Shown: positions 46,576-57,700 of the stretch, one piece after another
How the letters are laid out: every line of letters starts with the position of its first letter
Position numbering within the stretch: position 1 is the first letter of the stretch
NCBI RefSeq assembly: GCF_015706575.1
Contig: NW_024037059.1
Span: forward strand, 37,485,058 to 37,549,057
Length of the DNA: 64,000 nt
Direction of reading: 5' to 3'
Origin: Patiria miniata
Taxonomy: Eukaryota > Echinodermata > Asteroidea > Valvatida > Asterinidae
Program-made: the position numbers and the translations under genes
Notes under the pieces: model-generated
Told to the model about the DNA's origin: nothing
Seen by the model: only the letters and a program-made list of their open reading frames with translations
Database searches by the model: none

Positions 46576-48726
46576 TTTGGCGGTTTTCTCTGCAATTTAC
46601 AAAATAATTCAAATCATGAACACGATGAATCATCCTGAGTGCTGCATAGCTTCCAGGGTCGACCGACGAAGTGGAAGTTCCGAGTTTCAATGAGAACCTT
46701 TGACCTTTGCTTTAGTTTAATTGTGTTTTTGGAAAAAAATGTTGCAACCTGCACTTCCGCGATTGTGTACAAAGTCTATGGAGAGTCAAGAAAAGTTTCT
46801 AAGTGGGCCCTATTTTTTTTTCCTAACAAAATTGAAAATATTTCTCAGTCCCGGGTTCATGTCTACTCTTAATCTTGTCATCATTTTTTGCAATGAATGA
46901 CCTTCATCGAGATGATATATACGATTATGAAGAAAAAAGTGGCGTCAGGCAACATTTTTTCCGTAGGCCCTAATCCCGTCATGCCCGTATTTAGTCTTTT
47001 AGAGTAGGCCTTATTATCCCGCATTATTTTAACCCTATACAATCTGAAATTTGGTCCTTTCTTATGATGTTCATGTGAATATTTAGCTATGACAACATGT
47101 CACTTGTCAGATCTCTAATTTTGATGCCCTGGAATCGAGTGCGGGGTCAATATCCTCTACAACACCGCACTAGGCCTACTCGCACAGCTCACTGTGTCTG
47201 TGGTCTGTGGCGTGTTGAACCATTCACCACAAAACCTTATTTTTACCTAGCTGGAGTTACCCAGCCCTGAGTTTTATCATTGGGTTGTCTATTAGGGCTG
47301 GAGCAAATTTTTCTCAAAACTTGTAGTATTTGCAAAAAAAATTTGAAAAATGTTCAATTTTGTCCCCATTACACACTAATTGCAACTGCAACTCACCCCA
47401 AACTTGCCTGGAATAACCATTACACAGGTCCTTGAAGTAAAAAACGATCCACGATGAAGATTCAGCCTCCAATTGCAGTGAAAACAGGAGGAATAACCGC
47501 TAACTTGACAACCTTGCTGGATTGGCCAGGACCGCTATTGGTTTGTGCACAAAAAAAATTGTGTACAATGAATGGCGGTCGATTACCATGCACGTACAGC
47601 TCGCTGGTACTAGGCGTTTTTGCGGTCGGTGCATGACGTGACGCGGAAGCGTAATACCCGATGACTGTTTCATGCATTAATAAGAGGTTCACTCGCATCA
47701 CAGTGCGGTACTGGAACGGCAGTAACACTGCACTATGAATGCACGATAGCCGGCCAACTCGACGGTTGCCGTTCCAGTACCGCACTGTGATGCGAATGAA
47801 CCTCTTATTAATGCATGAAACAGTCATCGGGTATTACGCTTCCGCGTCACGTCATGCACCGACCGCAAAAACGCCTAGTACCAGCGAGCTGTACGTGCAT
47901 GGTAATCGACCGCCATTCATTGTACACAATTTTTTTTGTGCACAAACCAATAGCGGTCCTGGCCAATCCAGCAAGGTTGTCAAGTTAGCGGTTATTCCTC
48001 CTGTTTTCACTGCAATTGGAGGCTGAATCTTCATCGTGGATCGTTTTTTACTTCAAGGACCTGTGTAATGGTTATTCCAGGCAAGTTTGGGGTGAGTTGC
48101 AGTTGCAATTAGTGTGTAATGGGGACAAAATTGAACATTTTTCAAATTTTTTTTGCAAATACTACAAGTTTTGAGAAAAATTTGCTCCAGCCCTAATAGA
48201 CAACCCAATGATAAAACTCAGGGCTGGGTAACTCCAGCTAATTTTTACCAACTTCCAAACAAACAATTCTGAAATCTTTTAAACCAATCACTTCACTAAA
48301 TCATTAAGCTTTATCACAAACATGATTTCATGTATATATTTACTGGAATTTATCAATATTAAAGCATTTTTAGGGGCGATTTACCGAGGGTTCGCACTAG
48401 CACAGAAGCCACATGTAAAGAGGGCGCTCTTCAAGAAAATTGCGATAACGAGGCGTTACTAAATAAGTGTAAACATTTTATTATCTTTTTCATTCATATT
48501 TTCTTAAAATAATGAAAAGGTAATAAAATAAATATAAATGCAATGATAATGTATTTATCATTATTGATGTCTTTCTTATTTTAATTTGTTTTGCGAACAG
48601 AACCAATTACTTTGTTTATTATTCTTTTTAGGTCAAAGAAGGTCATTGTCAGAATTGGGAGCAGACGATTTTGTCGAGATGGTCAGGATTTCTTCAGAAA
48701 TGTGACACTATTTCGAGCGCAGAAAG
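46576..48726. promoter_or_regulatory. Divergent RPS21-TAF2 intergenic region
   Basis: About 2.15 kb separate the two start codons and must hold both promoters. Nearly half of it is the palindromic element at 47248-48240, leaving about 670 bp on the RPS21 side and 490 bp on the TAF2 side. Part of the 5' UTR of each gene lies here; an acceptor-like TTTTTAG at about 48632 hints at a spliced TAF2 leader. No TATA box is clear. Confidence 0.55.
47248..48240. mobile_element. Palindromic element with 474-bp arms and 9-bp duplication
   Basis: Arms 47248-47721 and 47767-48240 (474 bp each) are inverse copies with almost no differences seen (one, CACTCGC against CATTCGC). A 45-bp spacer separates them. 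The ends read TAGCTGGAGTTACCC. ATTTTTACC occurs immediately outside both ends (47239-47247, 48241-48249), a perfect 9-bp target-site duplication. Long terminal inverted repeats with 9-bp duplications are typical of Mutator-like (MULE) non-autonomous elements. No transposase. The two mirrored open frames reflect the inverted repeat. Confidence 0.85.
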
Positions 48727-51700
48727 ATGTCGAAGATTTTCAAGAAGGGAGAGAAGGCCTTCGAAACACCTCGTCCTTTTAGATTATGAGTATTTTCTCC
48801 ATTTTTGTTGTTGGAAACATTAAATTTGTTTATGCTGCAACTGTGTGCAAGTTAGTTGCATTGGTCATGTTGGTGTTGCATTTGAAAATGTACTCCGACT
48901 CGAGTCGTGTCAATTTATGTGATAATTGCCACCTGCCATGCCTGCTTTACTTTATTCATATACGAATAGTTGGCCTACGCTGACATTGAGGTATATTTAA
49001 TTTAATAAAGTAAGACCAGTCAGTACGTTTTTATTGAAAATAATACTAGTATTTTTGTCATGTTTGTGTTGTCAGGTTGTTTGCTTGTTTGTTTGTTTTT
49101 CATGTTTTCTTAGTTTTATGCCTGATTTAATATTGCATGCAAAGCATTATCTGCGCAGCGCAGATTATGGAGGATCGGGGATATAGCCTATAGGCCTATT
49201 GTTTAACAAATTTTGCTGAAGTGGTTTTAATCACATTATACTTGTCTGTTTTCTTGTCTTTTACGAATCACCAGATATTATGTATAACTGGGGTCAACTT
49301 TCAGAGGAAGTCCATAATCGTAAGTTGATACGTTTTTACACTTGACCATGTCCACCAATGCCTTAGGCCACGCCAATTGTTCGGTTTTGCATAATTTTAT
49401 TCCAACTTCCAAGAGATTTTGGTACATTCGACCTTTGTCTTAGTAAAATATTGATTCAACCATAAAACACTACAAACCCAAACTATATGCTTTATAAGAC
49501 TTTAAAAACCCTTGTAGAGTGTATTTTTTTGGAAGAAGTTGTCATTGACTGCCTGACCTTTAATCTTTGACTTTTGACCTCTTCCAGGGCTATGTTGAGC
49601 TACATCTCCTCCCTCTCAGGTCGGGGGTCAACCGCATCTTTCTCAACAGCAAACAGTGCAATATCCTTTTGTAATTATTCATAAGTCCATGATGAAGACG
49701 GTAAACAGCCTCAGATTGTGAGGGATCTTGGTATTCTCAATGCAAACTTGTCCCCAAAAATCCTCCGTACTGCTCCAGGATGTCACTGGCCAAGCCTCAA
49801 CATATTGACAGTCACTGCCACAGGATTTTGCAGGATTCAGGCAGTGGTCACCCCTCCACGGACCATATTCAAGAAATAATGGAGGAATTTGCAGGATTGA
49901 GGCTATATGCTATTTTTCCATGAGGCCAATTGGATGATTTTGCAGGATTGAGGCTACATCCTAGCAAAAAGGCCTAGGGAGTTAGGGTTTTCAAGGTAGA
50001 GTAGATCATTTGCAGCTATCCAAAAAGTAACTGACAAAATAATTGTTGAAAACTTCCTTGTTTTAAAGATAGTAATGGCAATAAACTCCCTGTGAAATTA
50101 TTCTTTCTGGCATGCTGCCGTTTTGAAGAAAACAATACAAGAAGGCCATTTCCAAAGATGTGTCAAGTGACGCATTGTTGGAAATTTCCGTTAGTAGTTG
50201 CTTTGTAATTCGGTGAGTCCGTGAATGGGTGCGCCTAGCGTTGACATGACGCACATTCACGTGCAGTTGCTATTATTCGTCGGTTCAGTGCGTGACATCG
50301 CGTAGCTGCAATCGGCTGAACGTGTCCCCGACACTGATTTCGGCGCAATTCAAAACGTGGTTTGGAAAATTTTGAATTGAAATTGAGATTCTAGAATATT
50401 GTTTTCTCGGGATGTACAGCATTCACAGAGCTAAAACTTCATCAAGTTAGCTGTTGAGCACCCGTCTTTAGATTTTGGGCACTTGTGTTGCTTCCAACGA
50501 AAAAAATGCACAAATGACAAATGATCTACCCTACACCTTTGAACCTGTTGCACCTTGTTGTGTCCGGCAGGGTAAGGTTAGGGTGAAACTGCTTCTTGGG
50601 CACTTGACTTGAAACCGAAACACAGGAACCAAAAGTACATTTTTTGTAAATCCCCTTTTTGTTGACCTTAACATCCACTCTCCACGAATCTACAGAATCT
50701 GCATCAACGAGGTCTGGGAGGCATCGTTCATGTACAGTGATCCTTCCTTGTCCATCTGTCAAAATGAAACCAAGCAGTAAGTCTCAATTACAAATGTATA
50801 ACATCTCTAATACTAGCATGGCTATATAGACTCCGTGCACTAGTACCCCCTCAACGGTAAGGAAGGAAGAGGTCGGGGGACCGCTGAAAGTGACATTGGT
50901 ACTTGGTTGGTTACTTGGTACTTGGTTGGTTCTTCTCCTAAGGACTTCCACAAGGGAGTATAACTAGGAGGCCAGAAACACCGGGGCAAACCCCTTCTCT
51001 TAGCGTTAAGTGTTACTGGGTTCTTTTACGTGCGTTAGGTCTTATACAACACACGGGACCTCCGGCTTAACATCCCATCCGATGGACGAAGCAATAATGG
51101 TTAAGTGCCTTGCTCAAGGGCACAAGTGTCCGGGCCCGGGCTCGAACCCATGCCACTGTTGCTTCTGAAACACCAGAGCATGAGTCCGGTGCTCTTATCC
51201 GCTAGGCCATGATACTCCACATTGGATTTGGATCTCATTCCCACATGAAGACACTATGGCTCTGTGCACATTCAGAATGAAATTATTCATGCGTACTTTG
51301 CGTTATACTCACTCGAAGCAGTACGTGCATGAGCAGACTGGGACTTTAAGTGCTGAAAAACATGCAAAACAAAATCAGACCAACTTTACTTCCTCTTTAG
51401 CCGACAAAATTCTCCAAAATTTTCATGAGGCAAAGACAAGGTCCTCAGTATTTCACCAACCAAGTTTGAGATCTCAATTCAATTTTAAAGGAGCCTTTTC
51501 TTCACTATTTAGCACCTAAGGGGGAAGTCGAGTGATATCAATTTGAGGCCAAAGACTAGACTGGTGCAAGTCCAATCATGGCCCAGCTGTTTGAAAATAC
51601 CGATCCTCTTCATTAGTCTGTTGACTAACTGTGGAGAAATGTGTAGAAATAGAGATCAGTACCAGACATGCCAAATGTTTCTGTTTGGCACAGTTGATTG

Positions 51701-54700
51701 ATGCAGTACTGAAAGGGGTGTTGGACTAGTTGTTTCAGGTGCCAGTCTATTTTCTTGTATTGCATGTTTTTTCAGTACCTTAGGTTTCGGGACTCTCATA
51801 CACAGTATGGAGAGTCCCAAATTTCCGGACTGGCGCACGTGGTGTGTCCTGTCCGCCCCTCTCAAAAGTGGTAAAAAGCACCCTCTCGTGTTCCCAAAAG
51901 GGGCCCATTAGTTTTTGCCTGGTGTTCTTTAGTCCAGCGACTTTATCATTATTGCTTCGTCCTTCGGATGGGACGTGAAGCCGTAGGTCCCGTGTGTTGT
52001 GTAATGCACGTTAAAGAACCCAGTAACACTTATCGCTAGGAGAAGGGGTTTGCCCCGGTGTTTCTGGCAGTGGCTGCAATGTGCGCTGCAGCACCTTGTA
52101 AACCCTTATTAGGTGCAACATAATGGGTCTCATATTTTTCTCATATAAACTTTATTTACCTTTCTTTAATAATAGACATAATTTCCAGCGCCTTGAGTAC
52201 CTAATTGTTGGTAGATACGTGCGCTATATAAGACTCCATTATTATTATTATTATTATTATTATTACAAAGCCCATTTATTTGTACCTTACACCCATGACA
52301 TTGATCTCTATTTTTTATCGTAGGCGTAACCTAGATTTTTTCTCCGGGTGTCACAACACGGCCACGAACTCGGTGGACCCAAACCAGGCCAACGGAGAGC
52401 TGCTTATCAAGATCCCGCAGGACGCCATGCCCCTCGTCAACGGTCAGTTTGTTAATTCGGTTATGCAGGGGTCTATTGGGTTTGTGTGGCATCCGTTGAG
52501 GGCGCTGTTTGGCATACCCCAGGCTCAGACCATGGGTAAATGTCCGGGATCCTCCAAGCACACACATTTATTTTACTTACCAAAAGCAGGATACCAGCTG
52601 AAATGTCAACGAGATGTATATTGCATGTGGCTGGTTCCCACCATTTTTTTTTTTTTTTTTTTTTTTGCTTAGCAAGGAGAATGTGCTTATTTGTATTTTG
52701 TACAAGGCAGTAAACAAATATCCTTTTTCTAAAGTAAATTTTGCATGCAGCATTTTGGCATTTCAAGGTTAAAAGTCGCATTTAAATTCAGTGGATAGGC
52801 ATAATAAATTATAGAGATCATAGTGATGTTTAATGCCCTCAAGTTATGTATCATTGAAAACAGGACTTAAATTGCACATTTGTCTTCGGTGTTGCACAAT
52901 AAACCTCAGTGCTGATGAAGTCACACATTGTTCACACATGTGCTTTTCTATGGGAGCGCACATACTGAAATTTGTATTCTTGTGGAGACATTTCTTTGTT
53001 TTCGTGTAGTAAAGTTTTTCGAGTTTGAAAGTGAAGTTTCAAAATGCTCTTAGTTTAACCAGAATTAATTTCCTTGGCTAAAATTTGGACTTAATATCCC
53101 TTTTCTAAAACTCTTCCATTTGCGACAGATCAACCCACCTGGGAAATTCCTAGTTTTTGAGTAAAATCCATATATCTATTTCGTGAAAACCTTGTGGAAA
53201 CGTATTCATCTATAGAAATTGCCCTGTGGAGACGTATACAATCTTTTGTTCCCTATTGTACACACGTCTCCAGAGGGCACGGTGTATCAGATCCTGGTGG
53301 GGACAACGGTTCGTAGCCCCATAGAAAAGTGCACAATTAAACAAAGTGTGATGTCATCAGTGCAAAGGCTTATTTCAGTATCCTATGTTTGGAGATTGAA
53401 GCACCGACCAAGGGACCTTGAGACTTTGACAATAATAATGGCAGTTTCTTACTCGTGTGGTTATTTCTCACAGATCAGAAGATGCTTCGGGTCAGCATTG
53501 AATTCTCCCTGGAGAGACCCCAGGGTGGGATCCACTTTGTTGTCCCTGACACCGAAGGTTCTATGGCAGAGGTGAGGCATAATCAGTGGTTAATCGAGTC
53601 CTTCACAAGTCCTCATAAGTCCATCACAATTCCTACAGTCTCAGGTCAAGTCACAAGATATTCAAATTATCCGGAACAAAAGGATTCCTTTTGAAATTGT
53701 TCATCCTCTATTTCTTGTGACCATACTTGTGATTTACTTTTGACCAGACTTGTGATGGACTTGACCACAAAACTGGTCTGATGTATATAACTTCGTCGTG
53801 TCCGTGCAACCAGGTCGTATCTCCTAAAATGAGCCGTACGTGAAACGCGAGTTTCAGAATGTCAAAAGGTCGTATTTCACTTAAAATAACCCGGATGTAC
53901 ACACAAAGTCAGTGACCGTCGAGATACGACGTTGTTGCTCGCAGCTTATTCGCGCGAGATAAAACTTTGTTGCAGAATGGTGTTACGACCATGTTGCACT
54001 GACGCGACAACTTGTAACTAATTTGTCAGCCAAATTTTTTGCTGAACACGTACATTCAGTAAGCATATTTTGTTAATAAGCAGCTTTATAAACGTTGGGC
54101 CCAGGTCTTGTATCCCAATTTTAACCGTTTTGCAGAGAGCGGCCCACATGTTCACCTACAGCCATGAGAACTCCTCCCGGGCCTGGTTCCCTTGCATCGA
54201 CACCTACTCGGAGCCTTGCACCTGGAAGCTGGAATTCACCGTCGATAAGGCCATGACGGCCGTGTCCTGTGGCGACCTGATGGAGACGGTCTACACGCCG
54301 GACATGCGCAAGAAGACCTTCCACTACGCGCTGAATCTGCCCACCTCGGCGCCCAATATCGCGCTGGCTGTAGGGTGAGTTGTAGTTAAGACAGAGCATC
54401 GTGTGGTCTAGCGGTCGAGCACAGGATTCATGATCGTGAGGTTGTGGGTTCGAACCCCGCCTCGGCCATGCGTGTTGTGCCCTTGAGTCAGGCGCTTCAC
54501 CTCAGTTACTCCTCTCAACCCAGGTTGTTAAATGGGTACCGGCATTATTCAATGCTGGGAAGGTAACAGACTCGCTGTGGAGGAGGTTTGGCGATCCCCC
54601 CCACGGCAGCATATGAGTCTGGCCCAATCGCTAATGAAAGAGAGATGGGCACTCCGTTCCTGTTAACACAGGTTGTCCCCTTTAATTTAGCATCAGTATC

Positions 54701-57700
54701 TCTCAGTAGCATATAGAGTCTGAACAGAGCAAGCAAATCGTTGTCATTATGACTTTTGACATGGGGTTGTTTTGTAAATACCCACGTGGGTACTCATAGG
54801 CAAAGTGGCCTGCATGTATGCATAATTGAAATCTAGGGTAGTCCGTCAACAATGTAAAAAAAAGGAATATTGAGATGAAAATTTTCCAAGCATACACCGC
54901 ACCATATGTATGCGTAAGGCAGTGCATGCGGTCTCTCCTAGCACACTGGTTCCTAAGGGTAGAACAGACAACTTTTACTTTTGAGGAACCAAATTTTGGC
55001 AACCAAACAATCAGGTTTTTTGGTGCCTTGAACGGAGACTATGATGTATTTTTTTCCCCATACCTCTCCCATATCAAAGCCCTTTTGAGATTCTAGTTGA
55101 CCCCGTCATGCCGGAGGTCACCCACTTCTGCTTGCCTCAACTCAAGCCGCTTCTTGAGCACTCCACAGCATTCTTACACGAGGTGAGTCGATCAAATGTT
55201 TTTTAATCTGCTTATGAGCAAGGAGAAAAGGTTTTGACGTTAACCTCAGAAAACTTATCAGAAGGCAAAAGCAGACAAAGTCGAGAAAAAAAAACCAGTC
55301 TGGTTCTTTTTTTTTTCTGGCAGGCCTTTGATTACTTTGAGGAGTGTCTGGGTACCAGATATCCTTACAGCAACTACAAGCAAGTGTTTGTTGACGAGGC
55401 GTACAAAGACTACTCTTCATTTGCTACTCTCTCTATCTTAAGGTAGGCAAAATCATTTTGCAGTCAGTTGTAGATCTCACTCTGAGGCCAAAACGGGGGA
55501 AAAAAGGAGTCTCGATTTGACTTGAGTCCAAAACTGAATAATCACATTTACATCCAGAATTGACAATAGAACTAAATTTTTAATTTGTGCATTTTGTTCG
55601 TTTGAAGTGTTCAAAATCTAATGAAGGATACTGAACAACTAACCTGATGAAGTTTCAGCTCAGCTTCAGCTGTATATTCCGAGAAAAACAGCATTCTAGG
55701 ATCTCAATTTCAAATCAAAAGTTGCTGAATCATGTTTTGAATTGTTTTAAATTGCAGCTATACGCGATGTTGCGCACTGATCCGACGAATTTTAGCAACC
55801 GCGCGCGCCTGTGCGTCGTGCCAATGCTTGCGCGCGCTGCGCCGAATAACAAAACGAACTACTAATTTAAATTTTCCTACGGTGCGTCTTAAGACGCACC
55901 ATTGGAAAGGCCTTCTTTCGTTGATTACTTCAAAATGATAGCTTGCCAGAAAGATTAATTTCACAGGGAGTTTAGTCCACTTACTATCTTTCAACCAAGT
56001 ATGTTTTTCAACAATAATACACCAGTTACTTTTTCGGATGGCTGCAAATGATGGACTATAGCTTTAACAAAGAAAACTGACTCAAATTGAATTTGAACTT
56101 GTACCTGCGACTTCCAGAAAACCATATCAGATCTCAACTAACTGAGCTCAAACCGTATTCCAGTTGGAATCTGCTAGGATCACTGCTTGTTCCTACGTGC
56201 AACAGCAATGCTGCATGTTCCAAATAGAGCGTTTTTACTTTGAAAGGAACTTAAACATTTTGAGCATTGATCTTCACTGCCATGCCTTATTCGTAGGCTG
56301 TGCCAGGATTTTTCAGAGGGCAGGCCCTGATAGGTATTGAACCAACTCCTGCAGGAACCAAAAGGCCTTAAAGTAAAGGCCAAGATTTGCATTTAAACAT
56401 TTAGTAAAAGACAAGAATGCATTATTTTTTTGTAATTGATGCATTAACCCTAACTCCCTAGCATAATTAACTAGGAACAGTACCCATCCTGGCAAATTCC
56501 AACACCCACATGGGAAATCGTACACACACACTGTTGGACTTAGTTTCTGGAGGCGTGCCAAACCCAATGTGAAAGACCATCAGTTTTAGGGATACTGTAC
56601 CTATCCCAACAGATTTCAACAAAACCTGCTGTTGGACTTTGATGGGTTGAGTTCAGTTAGGGTTAATCAGTAAAATTGGTAGATGGAAGGGGAAAGGAAA
56701 TCCAACCCAACCATGCTAAATTGGACTCCCTCCTCCTTCGCCCAAATAGCACCAACTTGCTGCACTCCCAGCGCATCATCGACCAGACCTTCATGACCCG
56801 CCGCCTCATGGCCCAGTCCCTCTCCGAGCAGTTCTTTGGCTGCTTCGTGGGCTCCCAGAGCTGGTCGGACCTCTGGCTGCCCAAAGGCATCTCCAAGTAC
56901 CTGACGGGCTTGCTACTCAAGCGGATGTTTGGGGTCAACGAGTACCGCTACCACATACACAAGGTGATCCACTGACTTGCTCTTCTAGAGTGCTGTGTGG
57001 ACATTTTAGCTGATAGAGAAATGACCATGTTGTTACGGAAAGGCCTTTCTGTGCAATACCCAGGATGTCGTAGGCTATTTCACCAGTGATGGATCTAGGT
57101 TTAGGGAAAAGGAGGGCAAAGCTTTGAAGGCGTGTTGTGGGAGGGGGGGTCTGGGATCATAATTCCAAGGAAATTCCTTTTTTCCCGCATTTTAGGGCAT
57201 CTTTTGAGAGAATTTTAAGTCCTTATTTACATGAATTGTTGAATTATTGGTTTTTGCACCAACGTTATTTCCTAAGCACTGTATTATGCTGGTGCGGTGT
57301 AAAACCCACTACTGAAGTAACATCCAAATGCCCCCCCCCCCCCCAAATCCATCATACAATGCAGCATATGTCAAATTAAAGTCCCCCTCCCCCAAAAAAA
57401 CAAAATTCAAGTAGATTGCTAAAAAAAAAAAAAAAAAAATTAAATTTTGTTTTTCAACAAAGAGGGTTTGCCAGCAATTGTTAGAACGTTTTAAATACCT
57501 TTAAGCATTCACCGACCAACTTTTTCCTGATTTTTCTTATCCAAGCCACTCCTTTTACAAAATAGAGATTTAAAACACGACATTTTTCGGAATTTATTTT
57601 TATTAGGAACTGACGTCACTCTGCAAGTACGAGCAAGAGATTGGTGGGGTCATCCTTCACCCGGATCCACCGACCGTCCAATCCACCGACTCGGACGACC

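Noticed and set aside
47462..48026. Mirrored open frames of about 95-120 codons
   Set aside because: Both come from the inverted arms of the palindromic element and lack any transposase motif.
48591..48782. Open frame beginning with MRTEPITLF over TAF2 exon 1
   Set aside because: A different frame of the region whose true frame gives the conserved TAF2 N-terminus.
48786..49264. U12-type (minor) intron for TAF2 intron 1
   Set aside because: The donor ATGAGTATTT does not resemble ATATCCTT and there is no TTCCTTAAC-type branch site; the donor looks U1-type.
50526..50762. Minus-strand open frame containing [18 protein letters not shown]
   Set aside because: It is antisense to TAF2 exon 4 (50696-50776), which has proper splice sites, fits the phase and matches vertebrate TAF2.
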